64,000 nucleotides of DNA from Pseudomonas batumici (GCF_000820515.1 NZ_JXDG01000061.1:124001-188000), one strand, 5' to 3'. Shown: positions 16,445 through 25,370, counted from the stretch's first letter. Notes: a model not told the origin generated them from the sequence alone. Numbers and translations are program-made.

Positions 16445-17707
16445 ATGCCCGACACCACGCCGTTGCTGTTGCGCCACCACCGCCCTTTCCTGTCCTTCTG
16501 GCTGGCACGGATCTTTACCGCCAGCGGCTTCCAGATGCTCAGCGTGGCCATCGGCTGGAACCTCTACCAACTGACCGGCAATGTGCTGGACCTCGGCCTG
16601 GTGGGCCTGGTGCAGTTCGCCCCGCGGCTGCTGTTCATGCTGCACACCGGCCACGTCGCCGACCGCTACGACCGGCGCTGGGTCTCGGCGCTGTGTCAGG
16701 CGTTGCAGGCGCTGATCGCCCTGAGCCTGGCCATCGGCGGCGCGACCGACCACGTGAGCCGGGAAATGATCTTTATCCTGGCGTTCCTGCTGGGGGCCTC
16801 CCGCGCCTTCGAAATGCCCACCACCCAGGCGCTGTTGCCATCCATCGTGCCGACTGCGCTGTTCCCCCGCGCCGTGGCGGCTGCGCAGTCGGCCCAGCAA
16901 CTGGCAACCATCGTCGCGCCGGCCGTCGGCGGCTTGCTCTATGCCCTGGGCAGCGTCTGGGTCTATGGCCCCACCGTGGCCCTGTATGTGATCGCCTGCC
17001 TGCTGATGCTCAACCTGCCAGCCCGGCAGACCACCCTGAACAAGGGTAAGGCCACCCTCGACTCGCTGTTGGCGGGGATTCGCTTTATCCGCAGTCGCCC
17101 GGACATTCTCGGCGCCATTTCCCTGGACCTGTTCGCCGTACTGCTGGGCGGCGCCACGGCCTTGCTGCCAGTGTTCGCCAAGGACATCCTGCTGACCGGC
17201 GCCTGGGGCCTGGGCCTGTTGCGCTCGGCCCCGGCGGTGGGCGCCCTGCTGATGTCGCTGTGGCTGGCGCGCTTCCCGGTGGAGCGCAAGGTCGGGCGGA
17301 CCATGTTCAGCGCCGTCGGCATCTTCGGCGTGGCCACCATCGCCTTCGGCCTGTCGACGTCCTTCTGGTTCTCTCTGGCGGTGCTGATGGTGCTGGGCGC
17401 GGCGGACATGATCAGCATGGTGATCCGCGGATCCTTCGTGCAACTGGAGACCCCGGACGAGATGCGCGGCCGGGTCAGCGCCGTGAACGGGCTCTTCATC
17501 GGCGCCTCCAACCAACTGGGCGAGTTCGAGTCAGGGCTGACGGCCCACTGGTTCGGCACCGTGCCCGCCGTGGTGCTGGGCGGTATCGGCACCCTGGCGA
17601 TCACCGGGACCTGGATGAAACTGTTCCCGACCCTGGCCCGGCGCGATCACATGCACGAAGCCCCGCACCCGTCGGCGGAAGCGACCGAGCCGGCAAGAGT
17701 CGCCTAG
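16445..17707 (+). CDS. MFS transporter, EntS-like exporter family
   Basis: A 420-residue major facilitator protein with about twelve transmembrane helices, closest in pattern to the EntS/MFS_3 exporters: LSFWLARIFTASGFQMLSVAIGWNLY near the start and HVADRYDRRW as the loop 2-3 motif. Substrate is unknown; relatives export siderophores or drugs, but no siderophore gene is nearby. The start is uncertain: ATG 16445 is favoured by homologue-like sequence (MPDTTPLLL), but no good ribosome-binding site precedes it, and an ATG at 16403 is in frame. Its stop shares the palindrome CTAG with the stop of the next, convergent gene. Confidence 0.82.
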   Translation: MPDTTPLLLRHHRPFLSFWLARIFTASGFQMLSVAIGWNLYQLTGNVLDLGLVGLVQFAPRLLFMLHTGHVADRYDRRWVSALCQALQALIALSLAIGGATDHVSREMIFILAFLLGASRAFEMPTTQALLPSIVPTALFPRAVAAAQSAQQLATIVAPAVGGLLYALGSVWVYGPTVALYVIACLLMLNLPARQTTLNKGKATLDSLLAGIRFIRSRPDILGAISLDLFAVLLGGATALLPVFAKDILLTGAWGLGLLRSAPAVGALLMSLWLARFPVERKVGRTMFSAVGIFGVATIAFGLSTSFWFSLAVLMVLGAADMISMVIRGSFVQLETPDEMRGRVSAVNGLFIGASNQLGEFESGLTAHWFGTVPAVVLGGIGTLAITGTWMKLFPTLARRDHMHEAPHPSAEATEPARVA

Positions 17708-18156
17708 TGGGCCGCGATTTGAATTTCCGCGCCCATGGTCTGCACGGGCGCCGTCAGCGAGCGGTCGCCGACCACGAAGGTAGCGGTCTGCTGGTCATCC
17801 AGTTCAAACACATAGCTGAAGCTGTAACCCACCACCTTGCCGACGGTGCAAGGCACGAAAGGCCGGCGGAATTCGCAGAGTGAGCTGCGCGTCGCGTATT
17901 GCAGCGGGGCGCCGTTCAGAAAAGCCATCGGTCCCCGGCCATAGCCCGACTCCACCACCGTCACGGTGATCGGCCCGCGATGGTTGCAGCGGGTTTGCGT
18001 GCGGCCGTCGGACACGTCCTCGGCACAGCCCTGGGACACGACCGTATAGATAGCCACCCCGATCAGCGACTGGGCCGGGGCGGCCGACACGGCGCCCGCC
18101 ATACTCGCCATCAGCAGGCCGCTGCCCAAGGCCAGACTCTTCATTCGACTGCTCAT
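17704..18156 (-). CDS. Exported protein of unknown function
   Basis: A 150-residue protein with a signal peptide (MKSLALGSGLLMASMAGAVSA, cleavage before APAQS). The mature part has four cysteines (QGCAED, TRCNHR, SSLCEF, FVPCTV), which could form two disulfides, and a beta-rich composition. I do not recognise the family. ATG 18156 has an ideal GGAGGG site; longer in-frame starts do not. It converges on the MFS gene with a 4-base overlap of the two stop codons. Confidence 0.65.
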   Translation of the reverse strand: MSSRMKSLALGSGLLMASMAGAVSAAPAQSLIGVAIYTVVSQGCAEDVSDGRTQTRCNHRGPITVTVVESGYGRGPMAFLNGAPLQYATRSSLCEFRRPFVPCTVGKVVGYSFSYVFELDDQQTATFVVGDRSLTAPVQTMGAEIQIAAH

Positions 18157-18405
18157 AGATCCCTCCGGAAGGAATGCGCAGTATGCCTCATGGCCCCCGC
18201 GACCACACCGTTGCCCCGCGCGAGGACAACTTTTTTGCGCATGTCCTGGCATCTTGCTTGCAACGCGCAGCCAACCGGCACAAACCACTGGTATGATGCG
18301 CGGCTTTTTTCCACAGACAGAAGCTCATCAGGCCGCTAGAGTCTGTGCTTGGCTGTTTGGGGATCGATTCATTCACGGCGCCGAGTGCGCCACGGGGGAG
18401 CAGAG

Positions 18406-19701
18406 ATGCTGGAAAGGCTGTTTCAACTCAATGCACACAACACCAATGTGCGCACCGAAATACTCGCGGGCGTCACCACCTTCCTGGCCATGGCCTACAT
18501 TCTGTTCGTCAACCCGAGCATCCTCGGCGAAACGGGCATGGACAAGGGCGCGGTGTTTGTCGCCACCTGCCTGGCCGCGGCCATCGGCTCGACGGTCATG
18601 GGCCTGATCGCCAACTACCCGATCGCCCTCGCGCCGGGCATGGGCCTGAACGCCTTCTTCACCTACACCGTGGTCCTGCACATGGGCCATACCTGGCAGG
18701 TCGCGCTGGGAGCGGTGTTCATCTCGGCGGTATGCTTCTTCCTGCTGTCGATCTTCCGCATCCGCGAATGGATCATCAACAGCATCCCGCTGCCGCTGCG
18801 CTCGGCGATTGCCGCCGGTATCGGCCTGTTCCTGGCACTGATCGCCCTGCACAACGCCGGCATCGTGGTGGGCAACCCGGCGACCATGGTCGGCCTCGGC
18901 GACCTCAAGCAACCGGCACCGATCCTCGCCACCCTGGGCTTTGCCGTGATCGTCGCCCTGGACGCCCTGAAAGTCCGTGGCGCGGTGCTGATCGGCATCC
19001 TCGGCGTGACCATCGTCTCGATCCTGACCGGCTTCAGCCCGTTCGGCGGCATCGTCTCGGCACCGCCGTCGCTGATCCCGACCTTCCTGCAGTTGGACAT
19101 CAAGGGCGCCCTGGACATCGGCCTGGTCAGCGTGATCTTCGCCTTCCTGTTCGTCGACCTGTTCGACAACTCCGGCACCCTGATCGGCGTCGCCAAGCGC
19201 GCCGGGCTGATGGGCAAGGACGGCCACATGCCGAAAATGGGCCGCGCACTGATCGCCGACAGCACCGCCGCCATGGCCGGCTCGCTGCTGGGCACCTCGA
19301 CCACCACCAGCTACATCGAATCGGCGGCGGGCGTCAGCGCCGGCGGCCGCACCGGCCTGACCGCCATCGTGGTCGCCGTCCTGTTCCTGCTGGCGCTGTT
19401 CTTCGCCCCGCTGGCCGGCAGCGTCCCGGCTTTCGCCACCGCACCGGCGCTGCTGTTCGTCGCCGTGCTGATGACCTCGGGCCTGGCGGAAATCAACTGG
19501 GATGACATCACCGAAGCCGCACCGGTGGTGGTGACAGCCCTGGCCATGCCCTTCACCTATTCCATCGCCAATGGCATCGCGTTCGGCTTCATTGCCTGGA
19601 CCGCGGTCAAGCTGCTGTCCGGTCGCGGCCGCGAACTGAACTCGGCGCTGGTGATCCTGTCGATTCTGTTCGTGATCAAGCTGGGCTGGTTCAACGCATG
19701 A
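18406..19701 (+). CDS. NCS2-family purine permease (AzgA/GhxP type)
   Basis: A 431-residue inner-membrane permease of the NCS2/AzgA group (COG2252). It shows the N-terminal NTNVRTEILAGVTTFLAMAYILFVNP, the substrate-binding APGMGLNAFF, and GTSTTTSYIESAAGVSAGGRTGL, which separates this group from uracil/xanthine carriers. Members import adenine or guanine/hypoxanthine with protons. ATG 18406 has a GGGGGAG site. The last four bases overlap the trmA start (ATGA), so the two are co-translated. The exact purine cannot be read from sequence. Confidence 0.9.
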   Translation: MLERLFQLNAHNTNVRTEILAGVTTFLAMAYILFVNPSILGETGMDKGAVFVATCLAAAIGSTVMGLIANYPIALAPGMGLNAFFTYTVVLHMGHTWQVALGAVFISAVCFFLLSIFRIREWIINSIPLPLRSAIAAGIGLFLALIALHNAGIVVGNPATMVGLGDLKQPAPILATLGFAVIVALDALKVRGAVLIGILGVTIVSILTGFSPFGGIVSAPPSLIPTFLQLDIKGALDIGLVSVIFAFLFVDLFDNSGTLIGVAKRAGLMGKDGHMPKMGRALIADSTAAMAGSLLGTSTTTSYIESAAGVSAGGRTGLTAIVVAVLFLLALFFAPLAGSVPAFATAPALLFVAVLMTSGLAEINWDDITEAAPVVVTALAMPFTYSIANGIAFGFIAWTAVKLLSGRGRELNSALVILSILFVIKLGWFNA

Positions 19702-20777
19702 CTTTCGATTCCAACACCTACACCGCTCAGCTCGAAGACAAGGTCGCGCGCCTGCGCGACCTGCTGGCGCCGTTCGACGCACCCGAACCCCGGGTGTTCG
19801 ACTCGCCGCTGCAGCACTTCCGCCTGCGGGCGGAGTTCCGCCTGTGGCGCCAGGCCGGCGAACGCCACTACGCGATGTTTTCCCAGGACGACAAGCGCAC
19901 GCCGATCCTGATCGAGGACTTCCCTATCGCCAGCCTGCGCATCAATGAGTTGATGCCCAGGCTCAAGGCCGCCTGGCAAGCCAGCGCGCCCCTGAGCCAC
20001 AAACTGTTCCAGGTGGAGTTCCTGACCACCCTGGCGGGCGACGCGATGATCACCCTGTGCTATCACCGGCCACTGGACGAGCACTGGCAGACCGCCGCCG
20101 AGCAGTTGGCCGCCGACCTTGGTGTCAGCGTCATCGGCCGCTCCAAGGGCAAGCGCGTGGTGATCGGCCACGACTACGTGGTGGAAAAATTCGAGATCGC
20201 CGGGCGCACCTTCAGCTACCGGCAACCGGAGGGTGCCTTCACCCAGCCCAACGGCACGGTGAACCAGAAGATGCTCAACTGGGCCTATGAGGCCCTGGGC
20301 GAGCGTTCGGACGATCTGCTGGAGTTGTACTGCGGCAACGGCAACTTCACCCTGCCGCTGGCGACCCGGGTGCGCAAGGTGCTGGCCACCGAGATCAGCA
20401 AGACCTCGGTCAGTGCCGCCCTGAGCAACCTCGACGAGAATGCCGTGGACAACGTCAGCCTGGTGCGCCTGTCCGCCGAGGAACTGACCGAAGCGCTGAA
20501 CGAGGTTCGCCCGTTCCGCCGCCTGCACGGCATCGACCTGAAGAGCTATGAATTCGGCAGCGTGTTCGTCGACCCGCCCCGCGCCGGCATGGACCCGGAC
20601 ACCTGCGAGCTGACCCGGCGCTTCGACAATATCCTGTACATCTCCTGCAATCCCGAGACCCTGGCGGCGAATATCGCGCAACTGCACGATACCCACCGCA
20701 TCGAACGCTGCGCGCTGTTCGATCAATTCCCCTGGACCCATCACATGGAATCCGGGGTATTGCTGACCCGTCGCTGA
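19698..20777 (+). CDS. trmA: tRNA (uracil-5-)-methyltransferase TrmA
   Basis: TrmA of 359 residues. The SAM-dependent core includes LLELYCGNGNFTLPLA, DPPRAGMDPDT and the catalytic cysteine in YISCNPETLA. The N-terminus DKVARLRDLLAPFDAPEPRVFDSP is family-specific. It makes 5-methyluridine at position 54 in the T-loop of tRNAs and acts as a tRNA chaperone. The start overlaps the permease stop by ATGA. A GC-rich hairpin follows before the convergent amidohydrolase gene. Confidence 0.95.
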   Translation: MTFDSNTYTAQLEDKVARLRDLLAPFDAPEPRVFDSPLQHFRLRAEFRLWRQAGERHYAMFSQDDKRTPILIEDFPIASLRINELMPRLKAAWQASAPLSHKLFQVEFLTTLAGDAMITLCYHRPLDEHWQTAAEQLAADLGVSVIGRSKGKRVVIGHDYVVEKFEIAGRTFSYRQPEGAFTQPNGTVNQKMLNWAYEALGERSDDLLELYCGNGNFTLPLATRVRKVLATEISKTSVSAALSNLDENAVDNVSLVRLSAEELTEALNEVRPFRRLHGIDLKSYEFGSVFVDPPRAGMDPDTCELTRRFDNILYISCNPETLAANIAQLHDTHRIERCALFDQFPWTHHMESGVLLTRR

Positions 20778-20785
20778 ACCCGAGC

Positions 20786-20808
20786 GCGGGCGGCACCTGC
20801 CGCCCCGC
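20786..20808. terminator. GC-rich hairpin between convergent trmA and amidohydrolase genes
   Basis: GCGGGCGGCA-CC-TGCCGCCCCGC can form a 10-bp stem with one bulge and a very small loop. No T-run follows, so strength is uncertain, but its place between two stops fits a bidirectional terminator. Confidence 0.5.
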
Positions 20809-20809
20809 C

Positions 20810-21658
20810 TCAGTCTTTGACAAACCCGAACAACTCGGCCGCCGTGTTGCACAGCAGGTGCTGGCGCAGCGGTGCGGCGCAGGCCAGACGGCGCAACCGC
20901 TCGAGCTCCGAGCAGACATTCACTTCGTGCTCATGCTGGGTATGCGGCCAGTCGCTGCCCCACAGCAAGCGGTCCGGCCCCAGGGATTGCAACATCAGCG
21001 ACAAGGCCTTTTCCGCGAAATGCAGGTTTTCCATCGGCGTCCCGCCCAGCCGATAGATGCCCGAGACCTTGATCCACAAGCGCCCGCTTTGACCCGACTC
21101 AAGCAGACGGGCAAAGGCCGGTTGCCCGACGCCCAGTCGGGCATCGGGACGGCCGAAATGATCGACCACTACCTTGCAGCCCAGCGCCAGCAGCGGTTCG
21201 ACCAACGCCGGCAGATCCTCCAGTTGGCGGTGCACTTCGACATGCCAGTCGAGGCGGCGCAGATGCTGGAAAAACACCTGCCACGAGGCCTCGGCAAAGT
21301 CCGGCAGCGGCTGCCCCATCAGGTTCAGGCGCACGCCCGCCACGCCGAGCCCGGCCATCCGCTCCAGCTCGTCGAAGGCAATATCGCGCTCGACCACCAC
21401 CACGCCGCGCAACCGTTCGGGTGCCTGCTGCAATGCCGCCAGCAGATAGCTGTTATCGGTGCCGAGGAAACTCGGCTGCACCAGCACACCGTGGCTCAGG
21501 TCGCTTTCCCCCAAGCGTGTCAGGTAGTCGGCCAGGGTGGCATCGTAATCCGGCGCATAACGGCGCACGGTCGCCAGCCCCAGGCCGCGCTCGAAAACAT
21601 GGGCATGGGCATCGATGCCGCGAATCGGCAATGGGCAAATCTCGGACATGGAACTCAT
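20810..21658 (-). CDS. Metal-dependent amidohydrolase (PDC hydrolase/lactonase-like)
   Basis: A 282-residue TIM-barrel hydrolase of the amidohydrolase-2 group, which includes 2-pyrone-4,6-dicarboxylate hydrolase. The metal motif DAHAHVF is at residues 16-22, further site histidines appear in HVEVHRQLEDL and VVDHFGRPD, and the catalytic aspartate is in LLWGSDWPHTQ. Such enzymes open lactone rings of aromatic breakdown products. It is last in a minus-strand set GntR-MFS-hydrolase (gap 35 bases after the MFS gene), which suggests catabolism of an imported aromatic or lactone compound. Substrate not determined. Confidence 0.82.
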   Translation of the reverse strand: MSSMSEICPLPIRGIDAHAHVFERGLGLATVRRYAPDYDATLADYLTRLGESDLSHGVLVQPSFLGTDNSYLLAALQQAPERLRGVVVVERDIAFDELERMAGLGVAGVRLNLMGQPLPDFAEASWQVFFQHLRRLDWHVEVHRQLEDLPALVEPLLALGCKVVVDHFGRPDARLGVGQPAFARLLESGQSGRLWIKVSGIYRLGGTPMENLHFAEKALSLMLQSLGPDRLLWGSDWPHTQHEHEVNVCSELERLRRLACAAPLRQHLLCNTAAELFGFVKD

Positions 21659-21693
21659 CTATGGAAAGGTTGAATACAGGGGTCGTGGCGTTC

Positions 21694-22977
21694 TCAGGAT
21701 AACTGGCCGGCATTGGCCCCCTTGGCCGGCACGGCGTCCGGCGTAACCTCCTGCAGGTTGCGGCCCCTGGTTTCCGGCAAGGCCAGCGCGGCCAGCACCG
21801 CCACGCCATAGGCAATCCCCGCATCGATGCCGATGGCCGAGCCGAGGGACATCGACTCGCTCATATGCCCGACCATGAACGGGAACACCGCCGACAACAC
21901 CCGACCGAAGTTGTAGCAAAAGCCCACGCCGGCACCGCGGACATCCGCCGGATACAGCTCATTGAAGAACGACCCCAGGCTGGCCGGGATCCCGGCGGCG
22001 AAGAAGCCCAGGGGGAAGCCGAGGAACAGCATCTGGGTATTGCTCAACGGCAGGAACAGGTAGCACTGCACCGTGACCACGCAGCAGAAGGCGAAAAGGA
22101 TGATGTTCTTGCGCCGACCGATGCGGTCCAGCAGCAGGCCGCTGACGATACAGCCGAACCAGAACGCGACGATGATCACCGCCAGGTAGCCGCCGGAACT
22201 CAACACCGAGAGGTTGCGTTCGGTCTTGAGGAAGGTCGGCAACCAGGTCATCACCGCGTGGTAGCCGCCATGCGCCCCCAGGCCGAGAATCCCGCCCAGC
22301 AGCGTCACCCGCAGCAACTCGGGACGGAAGATCGCCGCCATCGAGGCCAACAGGCCACGGCCCTCGGCTTTCGCCTGGCGTTGCGTGCCGTCCGGCTCGA
22401 CCACGCTGCGCCGCACATAAATCACCAGCAGCGCCGGCAACAGCCCCACCAGGAACATCACCCGCCAGGCCATCGCTTCGGGCACGAAGCTGTAGATCAA
22501 GGTGAACACCCCGACCGCCGCGCCCCAACCGATCGCCCAGGCGCTCTGTACCGCGCCCATGACCTTGCCGCGATAGCGCGCCTGGATGGTCTCGGCCATC
22601 AGCACCGCGCCCGCCGCCCACTCGCCGCCGATCCCGAAGCCTTGCAGCGCCTTGATGATCAGCAACTGGTTGAAGCCGGTGACAAAGGCCGAGAGAAAGG
22701 TGAACAGCGAGAACCAGAGGATCATCCATTGCAACGTCCGGACCCGGCCGTAGCGGTCGGACAGCGCGCCGCCCAACCAGCCACCGATGGCCGAACTGAC
22801 CAGGGTCACCCCGCTGACCAGCCCGGCATCGCCCTTGCTCAGGGCGAAGGCGGCGATCAGGGCCGGGATCGCCAGGCCGAACATCTGCACTTCCAGTGCG
22901 TCCAGGGACCAGCCGCCAAAGCAGGCCCAGAATGTCTTGCGCTCCCTCGAGGTGATGTCGCGATACCAACTGAACAT
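21694..22977 (-). CDS. MFS transporter, aromatic acid:H+ symporter type
   Basis: A 427-residue major facilitator with about twelve helices. The TM1 signature GGWSLDALEVQMFGLAIP with the charged aspartate, the loop 2-3 motif GGALSDRYGRVRTL and the loop 8-9 repeat GLLLDRIGRRKN are as in AAHS-family carriers (PcaK, BenK type). It probably takes up an aromatic or hydroaromatic acid with protons. It sits between the GntR regulator (42 bases upstream) and the amidohydrolase (35 bases downstream) in one apparent operon. Confidence 0.88.
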   Translation of the reverse strand: MFSWYRDITSRERKTFWACFGGWSLDALEVQMFGLAIPALIAAFALSKGDAGLVSGVTLVSSAIGGWLGGALSDRYGRVRTLQWMILWFSLFTFLSAFVTGFNQLLIIKALQGFGIGGEWAAGAVLMAETIQARYRGKVMGAVQSAWAIGWGAAVGVFTLIYSFVPEAMAWRVMFLVGLLPALLVIYVRRSVVEPDGTQRQAKAEGRGLLASMAAIFRPELLRVTLLGGILGLGAHGGYHAVMTWLPTFLKTERNLSVLSSGGYLAVIIVAFWFGCIVSGLLLDRIGRRKNIILFAFCCVVTVQCYLFLPLSNTQMLFLGFPLGFFAAGIPASLGSFFNELYPADVRGAGVGFCYNFGRVLSAVFPFMVGHMSESMSLGSAIGIDAGIAYGVAVLAALALPETRGRNLQEVTPDAVPAKGANAGQLS

Positions 22978-23019
22978 GATTTCTTATCCTTATAGGTAAA
23001 CGGGGGAGCCGCCCAGGGC

Positions 23020-23751
23020 TCAGCGAATCTCGACGCTGTAGCGGAAGTGCCTGGCATGGCCACGGGAGCGCCGCCACTCCAGCGGCTGGCCGGCGTAGTC
23101 GCGGGCCAGCCGCTCGATCACCACCACCGGGCTGTTGGCCTCGATCTGCAGCAGCCGTGCATGCACCTCACCCACGGCCTCGGCGGTGAGGGTTTCCTCG
23201 GCGCTGGCCACGACCTGGCCGCAAAGCGCTTCGTAGATCGGATAGAGCAACGGGCCCTCGCGGTCCAGGTCGACCGTCAGCAACGCCTGGAACGGCGCCT
23301 TGGGCAGCCAGATTTCCTCGGCCAGCAGCGGCGTGCCTTCCAGCAACCGCAGGCGCACCAGGCAGATCACCTCAGCCTCGGGCGGCAGCCCCAGTGCCTG
23401 GCTGACCGCCGAGGGCGCGGGCAGGGAATCGATATTGAGGATCCGGCTCTCGGGCATCTGGCGTTCGCCGGCCAGGGTCTGGAAACGGAAAAAACGGAAC
23501 AGCGAAGACTGGAACTGCGGACGCCGGACAAAGGTTCCGCGGCCCTGGTGACGTTCGAGGATGCCCTCCTCCACCAGCTTGTCGATGGCCTTGCGTACGG
23601 TGCCGATGGACAGCTGGTACTCGCCGGCCAACACCGCTTCGGTGGGAATCGCTTCGCCCGGGCGCCAGCGGTTGTTGGCAATCTGCCGGGCCAGTTCGTC
23701 GCGCAGGCGTTGATAAAGGGGCAGGCGTTCGTCGCTGGAAAGGGCATTCAT
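23020..23751 (-). CDS. GntR-family regulator, HutC/UTRA type
   Basis: A 243-residue regulator with an N-terminal winged helix (LPLYQRLRDELARQIANNRW, then PTEAVLAGEYQLSIGTVRKA and the wing RHQGRGTFVRRP) and a C-terminal UTRA ligand-binding domain. It likely senses a substrate or intermediate of the adjacent genes. ATG 23751 opens just before the conserved fold; the frame runs on to 23925 but that part is not domain-like. It is the first gene of the GntR-MFS-amidohydrolase operon and is divergent from aroQ. A TCAT-N4-ATGA dyad lies 17-28 bases before its start, and TAACCGGTTA lies in the aroQ promoter. Confidence 0.87.
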   Translation of the reverse strand: MNALSSDERLPLYQRLRDELARQIANNRWRPGEAIPTEAVLAGEYQLSIGTVRKAIDKLVEEGILERHQGRGTFVRRPQFQSSLFRFFRFQTLAGERQMPESRILNIDSLPAPSAVSQALGLPPEAEVICLVRLRLLEGTPLLAEEIWLPKAPFQALLTVDLDREGPLLYPIYEALCGQVVASAEETLTAEAVGEVHARLLQIEANSPVVVIERLARDYAGQPLEWRRSRGHARHFRYSVEIR

Positions 23752-23767
23752 TTTTGTGGTTATCCAG

Positions 23768-23779
23768 TCATCTATATGA
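23768..23779. promoter_or_regulatory. Candidate operator TCAT-N4-ATGA before the gntR gene
   Basis: The dyad TCATCTATATGA lies 17-28 bases from the gntR start on its own leader. It could be an autoregulatory site for the GntR protein. The arms are short, so this is tentative. Confidence 0.3.
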
Positions 23780-23925
23780 ATTTTTTCCCGAGTATTCTCC
23801 TTGAATGAAACAGCGTCAAGCGCCCAGCCGATCACTGGTCGACCCGTGCCCTGAAAGATTTCCCGGGAACTGTTCGCTGATCGAACACTAAAGCGCGCGG
23901 TTTCTGCCTGGCGCGTGCTGTTCAT

Positions 23926-23956
23926 TTGACTTGGATTAACCGGTTAGTACATTTTA
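23926..23956 (+). promoter_or_regulatory. Predicted aroQ promoter with palindromic operator TAACCGGTTA
   Basis: TTGACT (23926-23931), a 16-base spacer, then TACATT (23948-23953) form a sigma-70-like promoter for aroQ-aroE. A perfect 10-bp palindrome, TAACCGGTTA (23937-23946), fills the spacer, an ideal place for a repressor. The core AACCGGTTAGT closely matches AACCAGTTAGT before the MFS/quiC genes at 28343. Confidence 0.6.
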
Positions 23957-23992
23957 TCCCCACAGACCGATTGCCTTTCGGTCCAAGCCAAA

Positions 23993-24000
23993 AACAACAA
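23993..24000 (+). promoter_or_regulatory. Candidate Crc/Hfq motif (AACAACAA) before aroQ
   Basis: A perfect AAnAAnAA motif lies directly before the CGGAG ribosome-binding site of aroQ. Hfq-Crc binding here would block translation while preferred carbon sources remain, which fits a catabolic rather than biosynthetic aroQ. Confidence 0.5.
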
Positions 24001-24013
24001 CGGAGATCCCCTG

Positions 24014-24454
24014 ATGCCCCCTATCGTCCTGGTGCTCAACGGTCCGAACCTGAACCTGCTCGGCGTGCGCGAGCCGGCCACCTACGGTCACGAAACCCTG
24101 GCGGACATTTCCGCACTGTGCGGTCGCGCGGCCACTGAACTGGGCCTGACCGTGGAGTTTCGCCAGACCAACCATGAAGGCGAGCTGCTGGACTGGATTC
24201 ACGCTGCCCGTGGCCGTTGCGCCGGGATCGTCATCAATCCGGCGGCCTGGACCCACACCTCGGTGGCGATCCGCGATGCGTTGGTGGCCAGTGAATTGCC
24301 GGTGATCGAAGTGCACCTGTCCAACGTCCACGCCCGCGAGCTGTTCCGCCATCACTCATTTGTTTCGTCCATCGCCACCGGGGTGATGTGCGGGTTCGGC
24401 AGCCACGGCTATCGCCTGGCGCTGGACTATTTCAGCCAGAAATTGAAGGGGTAA
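24014..24454 (+). CDS. aroQ: Type II 3-dehydroquinate dehydratase
   Basis: A 146-residue type II dehydroquinase. Present are the N-terminal VLNGPNLNLLGVREPATYG with the catalytic tyrosine, the NHEGELLDWIH segment, NPAAWTHTSVAIRDAL, and the catalytic histidine region EVHLSNVHARE. It interconverts 3-dehydroquinate and 3-dehydroshikimate. Because it is followed after 5 bases by a dehydrogenase paralogue and lies beside quiC and MFS genes, this copy probably serves quinate catabolism; the biosynthetic copy would be elsewhere. CGGAG precedes the ATG at 24014. Confidence 0.93.
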   Translation: MPPIVLVLNGPNLNLLGVREPATYGHETLADISALCGRAATELGLTVEFRQTNHEGELLDWIHAARGRCAGIVINPAAWTHTSVAIRDALVASELPVIEVHLSNVHARELFRHHSFVSSIATGVMCGFGSHGYRLALDYFSQKLKG

Positions 24455-24459
24455 GCAGG

Positions 24460-25311
24460 ATGTCGCAAAACAACGGAAGCGTATTGGCGGGACTGATCGG
24501 CGCCGGTATCCAGGCATCGCGCACCCCCGCCCTGCATGAGCGCGAGGGCGATGCCCAAGGACTGCGTTACCTGTATCGGCTGATCGACCTGGATGCGTTG
24601 CAGCTGAACATCAACGCCCTGCCCGACCTGTTGCTGGCCGCCGAGCGCATGGCCTTCACCGGGTTGAACATCACCTTTCCCTGCAAGCAGGCGATTATTC
24701 CGCTGCTCGATGAACTGTCCCCGGAGGCACGGGGGATTGGCGCGGTGAATACGGTGGTGCTCAAGGACGGCAAACGGGTGGGACACAACACCGATTGCCT
24801 GGGGTTCGCCGAGGGCTTTCGCCGTGGACTCCAAGGGGTTGCACTGGAGCGCGTGGTGCAGATGGGCGCCGGCGGCGCGGGCGCGGCGGTGGCCCATGCC
24901 CTGCTCGACGAAGGCGTACAACAGTTGACGATCTTCGATGTCGACAGCAGCCGCGCGCAAAGCCTGGCGGACAACCTCAACCAGCATTTCGCCGGTGGCC
25001 GGGCCAAGGCCGGCATCGATTTGCCTTCAGCCATGGCGCAAGCGGACGGTCTGGTGAACACCACGCCGATGGGCATGGCCAAGCTGCCCGGTATGCCGGT
25101 GCCGCTGGAGCTGCTGCGCGCCGAACTGTGGGTGGCGGAGATCGTGTATTTCCCACTGGAGACCGAACTGTTGCGCAACGCCCGGGAACTGGGTTGCCGC
25201 ACGCTGGACGGCGGGACGATGGCGGTGTTCCAGGCGGTCAAGGCGTTCGAACTGTTCAGCGGCGTAACGCCGGACTCGCAGCGGATGGTGGCGCATTTTC
25301 AGAGTCTGTAG
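24460..25311 (+). CDS. Shikimate/quinate dehydrogenase paralogue (AroE-like, probably NAD-dependent)
   Basis: A 283-residue AroE-fold protein. The catalytic lysine and aspartate are in NITFPCKQ and HNTDCLGF, and the nucleotide loop is MGAGGAGAAVAHAL. Two features differ from biosynthetic AroE. The substrate-binding serine motif reads ASRTPALHE. The end of the second nucleotide strand is IFDVDSSRAQ, with acidic residues where NADP-specific enzymes have NRTxxR, which points to NAD. Both fit the catabolic quinate/shikimate dehydrogenase paralogues known in Pseudomonas. The start (ATG 24460, AGCAGG site) is 5 bases after aroQ. Confidence 0.85.
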   Translation: MSQNNGSVLAGLIGAGIQASRTPALHEREGDAQGLRYLYRLIDLDALQLNINALPDLLLAAERMAFTGLNITFPCKQAIIPLLDELSPEARGIGAVNTVVLKDGKRVGHNTDCLGFAEGFRRGLQGVALERVVQMGAGGAGAAVAHALLDEGVQQLTIFDVDSSRAQSLADNLNQHFAGGRAKAGIDLPSAMAQADGLVNTTPMGMAKLPGMPVPLELLRAELWVAEIVYFPLETELLRNARELGCRTLDGGTMAVFQAVKAFELFSGVTPDSQRMVAHFQSL

Positions 25312-25321
25312 GACTCGCCTC

Positions 25322-25350
25322 GCTGAGCTTTATGCAGGATAAAGCTCAGC
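25322..25350. terminator. Bidirectional terminator-like hairpin between aroE-like and tetR genes
   Basis: A perfect 12-bp stem (GCTGAGCTTTAT and its complement) with a 5-base loop lies between the two convergent genes. The T/A-rich inner part and position fit termination from both sides. Confidence 0.65.
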
Positions 25351-25370
25351 ACGGCCCAGTGTCCGGGCGT

